A stretch of DNA of 64,000 nucleotides from DASWZN01 sp963841635 (GCA_963841635.1 CAWJDO010000003.1:558001-622000), one strand, 5' to 3'. Counted from the stretch's first letter, positions 56,674 through 64,000 are shown. The notes: generated from the letters alone by a model not told the origin. Numbers and translations: made by a program.

Positions 56674-56700
56674 CCGAACCGCGACCGTCAGGGAGCGGTC
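56674..56700 (-). repeat. Dispersed GC repeat inside the phage operon
   Basis: CCGAACCGCGACCGTCAGGG followed by AGCGGTC. It overlaps the first bases of the stop codon of the tail-tip gene (56699-56701). Confidence 0.85.
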
Positions 56701-57490
56701 AGCCCTTCGCGCCAATCCGCACCGGACACGAGTAGATCGCCGGCGCCTCGCTCGTCATCTCGAGCACGTCGTTCAGGAACGACACGTTGGCGTAGACTCC
56801 GCTTTGCCCGCCCGTGGCCTTGTAGCTCGATGCGCCCACCTGCGCCTCTGCCTGAAACCCGAACAGTTCCACCGTCGCCCCACCCGGAATCGTGACCCCG
56901 AAAGTCGCCGTCCCTTGCTGCGCCGTCAACTGTGCTCCCAGCACCAGTCGTCGCCACGCTGGCCCCACCGCCAAATTCTGCTGCGCCGATTGCGTCCCCG
57001 CGCTCACGAAGAGCGTCGCTAGCCCCGCCGCATCGCTGCGCGCCCACACGCTGAAGCAGTACCGATACCAGGATGGAACCGCCGCCGTCTGAGCCACGTT
57101 CCGCGGCGTTCCGGAGGAATTGGCTATGCGCGTCGCCCCCGTCCCGCCCTGTGGGTCCGCAACGCCACCGGTCAGCGTCAAGCCAGCATCTTTTTCCCAC
57201 GCCGCCGCGCCCGGCTCCTCGCTCCAGCTCAGAAGGTTGCCGAACGGATCCAGAAACGTAAAAGTCCCCAGTTGCCCCTGAGCTGCCGCAAACAGCGCCC
57301 GGACAGCGTCCCATTCCCCCTGCGTCAGGCTCGCCAGATCGATGTCCCATTCCACCCTGCACGCGCCTGGGTCGAATAGCTTGACTTCGCAGCCGTCCGC
57401 AAGCACGTTGACCAGCGTCCTCTGCTGCACATGCTTCCTGCACGGGAACTGGCTCACCGCCCCGCTCGCGAGTTGGGGAAAGTACAGCAT
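56699..57490 (-). CDS. Tail-tip protein with carbohydrate-binding-like insert
   Basis: 263 aa. The first about 90 residues (RVEWDIDLASLTQGEWDAVRALFAAAQGQLGTFTFLDPFGN) are paralogous to the smaller upstream tail-tip protein. Residues about 95-250 form a beta-sandwich like a carbohydrate-binding or lectin module (WYRYCFSVWARSDAAG, FGVTIPGGATVELFGFQAE). The ATG shares one base with the TGA of the upstream gene. By position it is a distal tail/gpM-like protein that may help adsorb to cell-surface glycans. Confidence 0.65.
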   Translation of the reverse strand: MLYFPQLASGAVSQFPCRKHVQQRTLVNVLADGCEVKLFDPGACRVEWDIDLASLTQGEWDAVRALFAAAQGQLGTFTFLDPFGNLLSWSEEPGAAAWEKDAGLTLTGGVADPQGGTGATRIANSSGTPRNVAQTAAVPSWYRYCFSVWARSDAAGLATLFVSAGTQSAQQNLAVGPAWRRLVLGAQLTAQQGTATFGVTIPGGATVELFGFQAEAQVGASSYKATGGQSGVYANVSFLNDVLEMTSEAPAIYSCPVRIGAKG

Positions 57491-57849
57491 CAGCCGTTGT
57501 TCTCCTTGATCACTAGTCGCAGGCGTCCTTGCGCTTCGCCGTCCAGGCTGAGCGCCAGTTCGTCCGACTCAAAACTGCAGTTCGGATGGGTGCTCTCGTC
57601 CCATGGGTCCACGAACGAAAACGTGCCGAAGCGGCCTTGCTGCGATTGGAAGAACGCGCAGACCCGCGCCATCTCGGTATCGTCCAGGAGATCCAGCTTG
57701 ACGACCCACCTTGTCGCCGCACTTCCGCGCAGCGGAAACTTCTGCTCACTGCCGTCCAGAAACCGGAACGCCTGCGTCGCGTACCCCGTGGTCCGTGTCG
57801 CCGGATACTGGGCCACCGCCCCCGTCTTCAGCAGCGGAAAAGTACTCAT
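57490..57849 (-). CDS. Small tail-tip protein (gpM/DUF2460-like)
   Basis: 119 aa. MSTFPLLKTGAVAQYPATRTTGYATQAFRFLDGSEQ, then WVVKLDLLDDTEMARVCAFFQSQQGRFGTFSFVDPWD, matches its larger neighbour in the core (ARV..FF..QQG.FGTF.F.DPW). It follows the tape-measure candidate with a 4-bp overlap. In lambda, gpM occupies this position. Function in tail-tip assembly is inferred from order and similarity. Confidence 0.7.
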   Translation of the reverse strand: MSTFPLLKTGAVAQYPATRTTGYATQAFRFLDGSEQKFPLRGSAATRWVVKLDLLDDTEMARVCAFFQSQQGRFGTFSFVDPWDESTHPNCSFESDELALSLDGEAQGRLRLVIKENNG

Positions 57850-58568
57850 AGGTCGCTCACAACATCGTTCAGGGAATTCGAATTGAGCATCGCTTGCCGC
57901 ACCGCGTTGGCGATGTCCTGGCTATGATCGAGGAACGATTGGCTGTCCATGGCGTTCACCTGAACCGTGATCTGTGCGCCCGTCGAAAGCGGAGATCCAC
58001 TATGGGCCCCCCCGCTTCCTCCCCAGTCGGTGCTGTTCGCGCTGCGGTTAACGTCGCCTTCGAACCGGATCGATTCCGGAGCCGTGTAGGCGCTGAGCGC
58101 AGGAGGAGTGCTCGAGCCGCCGCCCCCTCCGAATAAGCTCGCCAGGCCGCTGATCAGGGGCCCAAGCCCGAGTCCGTCTTCGAGGACATTCGCTGCCACG
58201 CTGCCAATCGTGCCCAGAGCGGAATTGCCGCCCGAATTCTGGGAGCTACTGTTGCTCGCGCTGGCGCTCTGGTCGGTCGTGCCCGCCTGTGCCTGCGTGA
58301 TAGAGCGCTGTTGCTCAACCGCCGCCGTCGGCGCCGCCGCGGCATCCGACATACTGGTGCTTCCGTCGCCGGCACTGCCTGCGAGCAACTGCCCAGCCTG
58401 CGCCGCCAACCTCGGAGCTCCTGTCTCCTGACTCCCGTCTTCTGGCTCCTGCTGCCCGAGCAGTTCCGCCAGCGGAGCCATTGGCTCGCTTGGCGGGAAC
58501 TGGGCCGCGCCCAGGGCCTCGGCGAGCCGGCTCGCCAACTCCTCAATTCCGCTGTCTGCGTTCGCCAC
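57846..58568 (-). CDS. Candidate miniature tape measure protein
   Basis: 240 aa. It sits exactly where the tape measure gene belongs, between the G/GT chaperones and the tip proteins. A disordered Ser/Ala/Asn/Gln-rich middle (residues about 70-120) and a hydrophobic segment (LGLGPLISGLASLFGGGGG) lead to a C-terminal VQVNAMDSQSFLDHSQDIANAVRQAMLNSNSLNDVV block of the sort seen at tape measure ends. Lambda gpH has 853 residues, so this would specify a far shorter tail, or be a C-terminal remnant. Confidence 0.55.
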   Translation of the reverse strand: MANADSGIEELASRLAEALGAAQFPPSEPMAPLAELLGQQEPEDGSQETGAPRLAAQAGQLLAGSAGDGSTSMSDAAAAPTAAVEQQRSITQAQAGTTDQSASASNSSSQNSGGNSALGTIGSVAANVLEDGLGLGPLISGLASLFGGGGGSSTPPALSAYTAPESIRFEGDVNRSANSTDWGGSGGAHSGSPLSTGAQITVQVNAMDSQSFLDHSQDIANAVRQAMLNSNSLNDVVSDL

Positions 58569-58887
58569 GCTTCACCTCGCTAAGAAGCTCCTGCTCCAGA
58601 ATCACCATCGCGTGCACCTCGCGAGCGCTCAGCGCGCGCGGGTCCGGGTAGCCCAGCCGTTTCCACGCCTGAAACTCATCCAGCCACGCCCGGCTGTCGC
58701 CCGAGACATAGGATTTCGGGCACACGTCAGTCGCCACACCCGCGCGTGCCCACACCGGCCGTGGCTCCGTCGCCAGCGCCGCGGCCACCCATCCGCACCG
58801 GCGCTTGACCTCCAGCCCGCTCTTCCTGCATTCGTCGCACCTCCACCCGGCTGGATTCGAGAACTGGAAGTGGAATGCGACTCTCAG
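58543..58887 (-). CDS. T extension of the tail chaperone, reached by -1 frameshift
   Basis: 114 codons in the -1 frame relative to the G-like gene, beginning at the CTG after the slippery site. GWRCDECRKSGLEVKRRCGW gives four Cys in a zinc-finger-like pattern, and the end is a helical charged tail (LSAREVHAMVILEQELLSEVKRGERRQ). It has no start codon of its own that is convincing. As in lambda, it would exist only as the C-terminal part of the GT fusion (about 235 aa in total). It overlaps the start of the tape-measure candidate by 26 bp. Confidence 0.8.
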   Translation of the reverse strand: MRVAFHFQFSNPAGWRCDECRKSGLEVKRRCGWVAAALATEPRPVWARAGVATDVCPKSYVSGDSRAWLDEFQAWKRLGYPDPRALSAREVHAMVILEQELLSEVKRGERRQRN

Positions 58888-59249
58888 TTTTTTGCTTCGT
58901 CCGCGTTCAGGCCACACTCCGCCTTGATGGCCGCCACCACTTCCCGGCACAGCGGCTCGGGACCTTGAGTGACCACCAGTTCGGCGGTTGCCTGCTCCCC
59001 GTCAACAGTCAGTCCCTCGATCTTGTGCAGCCCCCAGCGTAGGTAGATGCCGTCGATCTCGGCCGTCACCAGTGCGGCCTCCAGCCTCCCTCGAACATCG
59101 CCCCCCGCCTCCAGGTGCTCGGCCTTTCCGGCGAGTTCCCAGATCCGCCGGGTCAACTCGATCCGCCGGCCGAACGACATCCGCGCGATCGTGAACCACA
59201 CCCCCGGCAGGGCTTTCGATTCGATTCTCTTTTCGCTTGCGTACTCCAT
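58884..59249 (-). CDS. Tail assembly chaperone G-like protein
   Basis: 121 aa from the ATG at 59249. It is helical and acidic (RIELTRRIWELAGKAEHLEAGGDVRGRLEAALVTAEIDGIYLRWGLHKIEGL) with VDGEQATAELVVTQGPEPLCREVVAAIKAECG at the end. It lies directly after the tail tube gene, 10 bp, as lambda G follows V. The last codons are GCA AAA AAC TGA, which make the slippery site of the G/GT frameshift. It should chaperone tape measure and tube subunits during tail assembly. Confidence 0.82.
   Translation of the reverse strand: MEYASEKRIESKALPGVWFTIARMSFGRRIELTRRIWELAGKAEHLEAGGDVRGRLEAALVTAEIDGIYLRWGLHKIEGLTVDGEQATAELVVTQGPEPLCREVVAAIKAECGLNADEAKN
58887..58893 (-). other. Programmed -1 frameshift slippery heptamer
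   Basis: A AAA AAC read on the minus strand, with the zero frame ending in TGA directly after it. Slipping by -1 re-reads the two codons as AAA AAA and enters the T frame at CTG AGA GTC. The X XXY YYZ form, position and gene order match the conserved lambda G-T frameshift. Confidence 0.9.
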
Positions 59250-59259
59250 CGGTCTCCGC

Positions 59260-60435
59260 CTATCCGAACGCCACGTACATCTCGTCGTTTCCCGTCCCCT
59301 GCGCCCGGCTGCCCGATAGCTTCCACTGCAGCCGCGTCTGGCTGTCGTCAAACTCGGGGACTTCCGGGACCACGCTCTTGAGGTACACCCCCGCGAGCTG
59401 GCCCGCCTGCTGCCCGAGTTGCAGCATGATCGCGATGGGTGAACTCTGCCGCGCCGCCTGGTACAGTCCGCGCGTGGCGTCGTCGTTCGTCTCGAAGAGC
59501 TCCAGGTCCGCCGTCACCGTCCTCATTCCCGGCGCCAGGCACCGCGGAATGTTCGCCCCGAACTCCCGCTCGCGTTTGTCGAGCGCGTTCTGCAGCGTGA
59601 TCTTCGCCGCCGTGATCGTGAGGAACTGGTCTGGATTCGTACCCAGCCATACTTGGCCCAGGTGCCCGGGGATGATCGAGTAGTTGTACGGCATGAGCGC
59701 CGGCTCGGCCGGAAAGCTGGCCAGCCCCCCCTGCTGGGCGGTGAAGCTCGTGCTGTCGATCACATCGGCCGCGATTCCAATGAACTCGAACTCGTGGTAA
59801 TCGCCGTTGATGTTGATCTTCATCTGATCGACCGCCGCCCCGCACAGCACCCGCTGCACCGCCGCCGTCGGGCACCAGTAGTCGAAGATGCTCGTGCTCG
59901 CCAGTGCCGTCGCTGGCTGATAGGTCACCGTCGGTCCGATCGGCGCGCCGGCCGTCGGCATAACCGTGAACGGTGAGCTGAGTTCGATCGTCGTCTGGTC
60001 GATAATCGAGCACACGAACCGGAGTTCCCCGCCGAACGTCACCGCTTGTCCCGGCACCAGGCCGTGCGCGGCCGCAAAGCTGAGCAGCTTTGTGTTGGCG
60101 TTCGCCGCTGCTGTCCCGCCCGCGAAGAAGATCGGCGACGCGCCCAGGCTGGCCTGAAACAACGGGCCGTAAACGGGCTCGGTGCTCGGCGTGCTCCAGC
60201 CCGTCATGTAGGTCACCAGGTCGAACGTCGTGTTCTTTCTGAGCCCTGCCGGAGTGCCCCCATAGGTTCTCGTGCCCGTCTTGTCCTTCCGTTCGGGCCG
60301 GATCATCTGCTGCTTCGCCGTGAGCTTCACGCCCGGAATCCGGCTTCCGCTCTGGATCGCCGGCACCTGTCCGTAGTCCGACTCCAAGCCCACATAGAGC
60401 CGGTTGTTATTGGATGAAATATAGTTGCACGCCAT
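59260..60435 (-). CDS. Major tail (tube) protein
   Basis: 391 aa. MACNYISSNNNRLYVGLESDYGQVPAIQ is a typical tube-protein opening, and KNTTFDLVTYMTGW, FEFIGIAADVIDS and DLELFETNDDATRGLYQAARQSSP follow. It is longer than most tube proteins (about 150-250 aa), with an extra beta-rich domain around residues 100-175 that could decorate the tail surface. Position before the chaperone genes supports the call. Confidence 0.75.
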   Translation of the reverse strand: MACNYISSNNNRLYVGLESDYGQVPAIQSGSRIPGVKLTAKQQMIRPERKDKTGTRTYGGTPAGLRKNTTFDLVTYMTGWSTPSTEPVYGPLFQASLGASPIFFAGGTAAANANTKLLSFAAAHGLVPGQAVTFGGELRFVCSIIDQTTIELSSPFTVMPTAGAPIGPTVTYQPATALASTSIFDYWCPTAAVQRVLCGAAVDQMKININGDYHEFEFIGIAADVIDSTSFTAQQGGLASFPAEPALMPYNYSIIPGHLGQVWLGTNPDQFLTITAAKITLQNALDKREREFGANIPRCLAPGMRTVTADLELFETNDDATRGLYQAARQSSPIAIMLQLGQQAGQLAGVYLKSVVPEVPEFDDSQTRLQWKLSGSRAQGTGNDEMYVAFG

Positions 60436-60451
60436 CGTTTCCCCTTTTCCT

Positions 60452-60484
60452 CAGCACCGAACCGCGCGCGTAAGCAAGCGGACG
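60452..60484 (-). repeat. Dispersed GC repeat, second copy in phage operon
   Basis: CAGCACCGAACCGCGCGCGT followed by AAGCAAGCGGACG, in the gap between the tail tube gene and the gene upstream of it. Confidence 0.78.
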
Positions 60485-60499
60485 CCCCCGCGCCCCGAC

Positions 60500-60994
60500 T
60501 TAGTAACTCACATCGACATCGAAGCTTATCTTCGCCGACTGCAGGAAGTTGCTGCCGCCCCTCTTCACGGGCCCGAACGTAACTTCATATCCGCCGGTGT
60601 AGAACATTCCCCCGTCCCAATCGCCTCGCTGGGAGTCCAGTACCTCGCTGGCCGCCGCTGCATAAAGGTGGAGGTCCCGGGCCAGTCTCTCTAGCCGGTC
60701 GTGAGAGACCCGTATCTCGACCGCCATGCTCGCCGTGCCCGAAAACGTCCGGAACTTCTCCCTCAACCCGTTCGACAGCTTTTCGCAGTACACGTACACC
60801 GCCGGATACGTCACGCCCGCCGTCTTTTCGGCCACGTCGAACGCGATGTTCCCGGACTGGATCTGTTGCGCCTCGATCGGTGCCAGTCCCACGTGCTCCC
60901 GCTGTGCCAAGCTCGGCACCATAAAGGGCAGGCCCGTGCCTCCCGCCAGCATCTCCACCACCTTGCGTGTCGCCGCCGCTCCGATCGCTGGCAT
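60500..60994 (-). CDS. Tail terminator/neck-like phage protein
   Basis: 164 aa from the ATG at 60994. GNIAFDVAEKTAGVTYPAVYVYCEKLSNGLREKFRTFSGTASMAVEIRVSHDRLERLARDLHLY and the end KISFDVDVSY have the alternating strand pattern of tail terminator/neck proteins that lie just before the tube gene. The call is by position and style; no family is certain. Confidence 0.55.
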   Translation of the reverse strand: MPAIGAAATRKVVEMLAGGTGLPFMVPSLAQREHVGLAPIEAQQIQSGNIAFDVAEKTAGVTYPAVYVYCEKLSNGLREKFRTFSGTASMAVEIRVSHDRLERLARDLHLYAAAASEVLDSQRGDWDGGMFYTGGYEVTFGPVKRGGSNFLQSAKISFDVDVSY

Positions 60995-60996
60995 CG

Positions 60997-61764
60997 CTAC
61001 CCCCTGTTCAGCATTCCCGTCAGGCGCAGGAACATCTCCGGCCTCTGCCCACAGGACGCTGGTTTGCCTTTCCCGAGCCCGGCCTCCGGCTCCGTCCAGG
61101 TCTCCCCGGGCGTCACCGGTCTGTCGTTCTGGCGGGTCAATCCCGTCGGAGAATAGCTCGCGTAAACGTTCCAGCCTGTCGCAGTCTCCGGAGGATCGAC
61201 GGCCAGTACCGTCAGCGCGCTTGACCCGGTCGTTGTCAGCGCCGCGGTCACGCTCGGCGCTCCTTCGATTCCGCTCTGCGCCACCCAGGTTACGCTCACG
61301 AAGTACGTCGTCGCGGCCACTGTTCCAGCCGTCGAGCCCAGTTGAGGCCTCGCCGCCCGGGGCATCGGTGAACTCGTCATTCCAACCCCGCCGTTGGTTA
61401 GCGACAGGCGCGCCCAATCCGCCATCTTGTCGTACTCCTGCCACTTGCCCAGGAAGCGATCGTTCAGTTGGCGGTTGTAAGCGTCCCGGTAGACCAGGCT
61501 CAGTGACCGAAAAATGTGCCACTTGTGCAACGCCTCGGTCACCACGACGTGTCCCAGCCCTCGCCGCCCCGCGGTCCACAGGATGTCTTCCGATTCCTGC
61601 CGGCGTCGGAGCAGCGCGTCCAGTTCGACGCCCAGCTCCTCTTGCGCCAGCTTCAGCTTCGCCGTGAGGTCGATCCTCTCCGTCTTGGCCACGTCCAGGA
61701 CCGCAGACTCGTATTCCACGAGTTCCTCAATCGTCGATATCGATCCATCGGTGAATAGCGCCAT
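60997..61764 (-). CDS. Head-tail connector-like phage protein
   Basis: 255 aa. The N-terminal half is helical (SISTIEELVEYESAVLDVAKTERIDLTAKLKLAQEELGVELDALL) and contains WHIFRSLSLVYRDAYNRQLNDRFLGKWQEY, similar to head-closure/adaptor proteins. The C-terminal half is a fibronectin-like beta domain (YFVSVTWVAQSGIEGAPSVTAAL). Its stop is 2 bp before the next start. The connector role is inferred from order (after coat, before tail). Confidence 0.58.
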   Translation of the reverse strand: MALFTDGSISTIEELVEYESAVLDVAKTERIDLTAKLKLAQEELGVELDALLRRRQESEDILWTAGRRGLGHVVVTEALHKWHIFRSLSLVYRDAYNRQLNDRFLGKWQEYDKMADWARLSLTNGGVGMTSSPMPRAARPQLGSTAGTVAATTYFVSVTWVAQSGIEGAPSVTAALTTTGSSALTVLAVDPPETATGWNVYASYSPTGLTRQNDRPVTPGETWTEPEAGLGKGKPASCGQRPEMFLRLTGMLNRG

Positions 61765-61795
61765 CGTCCTTCGACCTCACGCCCCGCTTGGGCCT

Positions 61796-62113
61796 TTATC
61801 CCTTTTTGCCGCTCTTCAGCGTCCTGAACTCGGCTTCCGAAAGCACGGTGAACTGCACTTTGCTCGCGGCCGCAAGCTGGTCCGCCGCCGCTTTCGCCTC
61901 CGCGCCCCGGTTTCGGAATTCCGATGCTTCCTCCGCTGTCGCCAGCCGCGCCTTTCCTTCCACCACCATCAGGGCGGCCAGCGTCCGTGCCACTTCGGTG
62001 GCGATGCCCTCCCGTCCTCCGTCCGGCGTCTGGAAACTAATCACCACCGCGTATGCTTCGGTGATCGTCTCGGCAACCTGCCGGACTTTTTGGTAAAACA
62101 CTCTAACGTCCAT
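61796..62113 (-). CDS. Small phage head-region protein
   Basis: 105 aa, with GGAGGATGT before the ATG at 62113. VFYQKVRQVAETITEAYAVVISFQTPDGGREGIATEVARTLAALMVVEGKARLAT is helical, and LSEAEFRTLKSGKKG ends it. No family is recognised. In this position a head completion or decoration protein is usual. Confidence 0.6.
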   Translation of the reverse strand: MDVRVFYQKVRQVAETITEAYAVVISFQTPDGGREGIATEVARTLAALMVVEGKARLATAEEASEFRNRGAEAKAAADQLAAASKVQFTVLSEAEFRTLKSGKKG

Positions 62114-62276
62114 ACATCCTCCTCCCGGCCTCGCCTCAATCTACGGCTCGTCTCCGCGAGCCGCGTCGCGTTGCCCGACGCCTTTGTCAACATTGCGCTT
62201 GGCCGTCGGCCGCCAGCCACGCGCCGTCACCTCTTCGCTGACGGCTAATGGCTGACGGCCGGCGGCCCAATTGCGC

Positions 62277-63185
62277 CTACGAGTTCACTTGGACGCCGAA
62301 CCCGTTCCGCAGCACGCCCACGCCGTACAGCACGTCCACTGTGAACTGCTGTGCCAGAGTGTTCGGCTGGTAGCTCAGGATCACCCGCATTCCGAAGTTG
62401 CCCAGCTCCGCGTACTCCGCGATCGCTCCCGTCCCGGGCAGCGGCTGCGGCAGGCGCCGGACCACCAGGCCCAGTGCGCTACGAGCGAACGCCAGGTTGT
62501 GCGTGTTCGCCGGCGAACTCGTCTTGGCGACGAACTGCGACCGGAATACGAAGAAGTCCTTGATCTTCCCGACCGTCCCGTCCACCACCGCCCGCAACCC
62601 CGCATCGCCCGCCGTCTGGTACTCACTGAAGCGTTCGATCTGGCGCAACGCCGAGTAAGCGTCCGCGTCCACTACCAGGTACCTGGGTTCGCTCGCAGGC
62701 AACTTGGCCCGGAACAGCTCCGTCTCGGCAGCGTCAACAACGAGCTCGGTCAGCGGCGTCCCCGCCGTCCCCACCGGCAAATTCGCCGTGAAGCTGGCGT
62801 ACGTGTTCAGCAGGTCCGTCTCGATTCTCTCGGCGAGCGCCACCATGGCCGGCTGCATGTACAGCTTCAGCAGGTCCGGAACCGCCAAAACTTTGGTCAC
62901 GTCGGGCACCAGGAAGGTCGCCTCGGCGTGTGTGTTCAGCACGATCTGCGCGTTCCCCAGACTCGGGTTCTGCGTTTGCACCGTGCCGCCTTCGGCCAGG
63001 TTGTTCGCCACCAGCGTGGGCGGGATCGGCACGTTCACCGTGTCGCCGCCCTGCGCGAGCGTCGGTTCGAAATCGCGATTGACCAGGTTCCCCATTACCA
63101 GGTTCCCCATCAGAGCGGGTAAGGCATCCACAGCCACCAGCTTCACAATCGCGTTCGCCACGTTACTTGAAGTAATTGCTGGCAT
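62277..63185 (-). CDS. Major capsid protein (P22-coat-like)
   Basis: 302 aa. After a short N-terminus, GGDTVNVPIPPTLVANNLAEGGTVQTQNPSLGNAQIVLNTHAEATFLVPD is the pattern of P22 gp5-like coat proteins, and PAMVALAERIETDLLNTYAS is the spine helix. The usual HK97-type fold is inferred. A curious NLVMGNLV duplication is present near residue 27. GGAGGAG precedes the ATG. It lies after the scaffold gene, as expected. Confidence 0.8.
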   Translation of the reverse strand: MPAITSSNVANAIVKLVAVDALPALMGNLVMGNLVNRDFEPTLAQGGDTVNVPIPPTLVANNLAEGGTVQTQNPSLGNAQIVLNTHAEATFLVPDVTKVLAVPDLLKLYMQPAMVALAERIETDLLNTYASFTANLPVGTAGTPLTELVVDAAETELFRAKLPASEPRYLVVDADAYSALRQIERFSEYQTAGDAGLRAVVDGTVGKIKDFFVFRSQFVAKTSSPANTHNLAFARSALGLVVRRLPQPLPGTGAIAEYAELGNFGMRVILSYQPNTLAQQFTVDVLYGVGVLRNGFGVQVNS

Positions 63186-63217
63186 TCTTTCTCCTCCAGT
63201 TAGTCCCTCGCCCCGTC

Positions 63218-63784
63218 TCAGATACCTCTGAGCGACTGCGAAGTGATTCTTACGATGTCCTGCCGGATCCGCTCCGCTTCCTCCGGACTCATCCCCGGCC
63301 GGATTTTGTCCAGATCGCTGACCGCTGCCGGCGCCGAAGCTTTGTGCGCCGTTGTTACTCCCGACCCGCCTTGAATGCGGGCCGGCAGGAACTCCGGGTT
63401 CTCACTTAGAAAGTGCGAAAGGTATTCCTTCACACTCTGCTCCCCGTCATCCCCTTTCGCCAGCAGCCGTCCATCTTCCGCGCGGAAAATGTCGTCTTTC
63501 ACCGCTTTGAACGCGATCTCCACCTTGGCCACGCCCAGCCGTTGCAGCTCCGATCGAATCGTCGCGCCCCGGTCCGCTTCCTCGGCCAGCTTCCTGCTGC
63601 GCTGGTTCTCTGCCACCAGTTCGTTCAGCCGGCGCTCGAGTTGCTCCCGCTTCTTCTTCTCTTCCACCAGCTCGTTCTTGTAGGCCGGCTCCGACCTCAC
63701 CTGCTCCCTCTTCAAGAACTCTTCGATGGCATCTTTTACGATCGCCCGCACTCCGTCTTCGCCTTGCAGTTGTTCTCCGTCCAT
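63218..63784 (-). CDS. Capsid scaffold-like protein
   Basis: 188 aa. It has a strong coiled coil (KNELVEEKKKREQLERRLNELVAENQRSRKLAEEA), a compact middle, and a Pro-rich, Ala-rich C-terminus (PAAVSDLDKIRPGMSPEEAERIRQDIVRI). This is the composition of phage scaffolding proteins. It lies between portal and coat, the normal place. Confidence 0.7.
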   Translation of the reverse strand: MDGEQLQGEDGVRAIVKDAIEEFLKREQVRSEPAYKNELVEEKKKREQLERRLNELVAENQRSRKLAEEADRGATIRSELQRLGVAKVEIAFKAVKDDIFRAEDGRLLAKGDDGEQSVKEYLSHFLSENPEFLPARIQGGSGVTTAHKASAPAAVSDLDKIRPGMSPEEAERIRQDIVRITSQSLRGI

Positions 63785-63795
63785 AAGCGCACTCC

Positions 63796-64000
63796 TTACC
63801 CTGCCGCCTCCTCAATCTCCTTCACGATCTGGTCCTTCAGTTCCTGCCTGACGTCGCACAGGTACTTCTGTGCCAGCCTCTTGAAGATCTCTTTGCGTAA
63901 TGTCGGCGACCCCACACCCAACGTCAGGAGCCTCTGTGCATCGTCCAACTCGCTCGAAAAGTCGCCGATATCGAATTCGTCCAGACCCGATACATCCACC
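63796..64000 (-). CDS. Portal protein, C-terminal end only
   Basis: About 67 residues before the stop at 63796; the rest is outside the window. DAQRLLTLGVGSPTLRKEIFKRLAQKYLCDVRQELKDQIVKEIEEAA resembles the helical C-terminus of phage portal proteins. The call rests on this and on the gene order. Confidence 0.55.
   Translation of the reverse strand, partial: VDVSGLDEFDIGDFSSELDDAQRLLTLGVGSPTLRKEIFKRLAQKYLCDVRQELKDQIVKEIEEAAG

Overview
The window is GC-rich chromosomal DNA that reads like a member of the Acidobacteriota, most probably of the Solibacter/Bryobacter type. The reasons are the gene repertoire (an XrtA-type polysaccharide deacetylase, a Kgd-type 2-oxoglutarate dehydrogenase, FHA-GAF-SpoIIE and sigma-54 regulators), many short palindromic GC-rich intergenic repeats, and pairs of secreted beta-helix or repeat proteins. 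The assignment is an inference from gene content. There is no rRNA or other taxonomic marker here, and I saw no tRNA or CRISPR array.

Layout. 1-2.8 kb: a truncated HAF-repeat secreted protein, divergent queA and tsaD, and a remnant of a group II intron reverse transcriptase. 2.8-9.7 kb: an envelope polysaccharide cluster (methyltransferase, polysaccharide deacetylase, FkbM methyltransferase, flippase, a 51-aa Cys-rich ORF, O-antigen ligase, a methyltransferase-like protein). 9.9-14.8 kb: three secreted proteins in a row, the first built of tail-fibre-like repeats and the last a beta-helix. 14.9-24 kb: central metabolism (ppc, Gfo/Idh oxidoreductase, kgd, YbjQ, zinc alcohol dehydrogenase). 24-26.1 kb: groES-groEL behind a CIRCE operator. 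26.3-34.7 kb: a lipoprotein and papain-like peptidase pair, an FHA-GAF-SpoIIE phosphatase, a methylmalonyl-CoA mutase large subunit coupled to a small membrane protein, a protein with a degenerate GGDEF domain, a sigma-54 activator and RlpA. 34.9-35.1 kb: a self-contained 20-codon Lys-rich gene with promoter, leader hairpin and terminator. 35.1-41.3 kb: MidA-like methyltransferase, an orphan, a large membrane protein, a ring-cleaving dioxygenase, a thioredoxin-fold protein and YihY. 41.6-46.6 kb: tilS-ftsH-HAD phosphatase and a YbaK-like deacylase. 46.8-49.6 kb: a four-subunit 2-oxoacid:ferredoxin oxidoreductase operon (korD-A-B-C).

49.9-64 kb is a siphophage morphogenesis module on the minus strand in phage lambda order: portal C-terminus (cut by the window edge), scaffold, P22-like coat, connectors, tail tube, G/GT tail chaperones with a textbook A AAA AAC slippery site, a very short tape-measure candidate, two paralogous tail-tip proteins, a fused gpL/gpJ-like hub and a 900-aa distal tail protein. 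No integrase, lysis or replication gene is visible, so this could be a prophage, a remnant or a gene-transfer-agent-like element. Copies of the chromosomal dispersed repeat sit in two gaps of the phage operon, which suggests long residence.

The strongest unusual observations are the frameshift site with the miniature tape measure, the 20-residue stand-alone gene, the dispersed repeat family that supplies or abuts stop codons, the structured leader before korD, and the 51-aa ORF overlapped at both ends by its neighbours.
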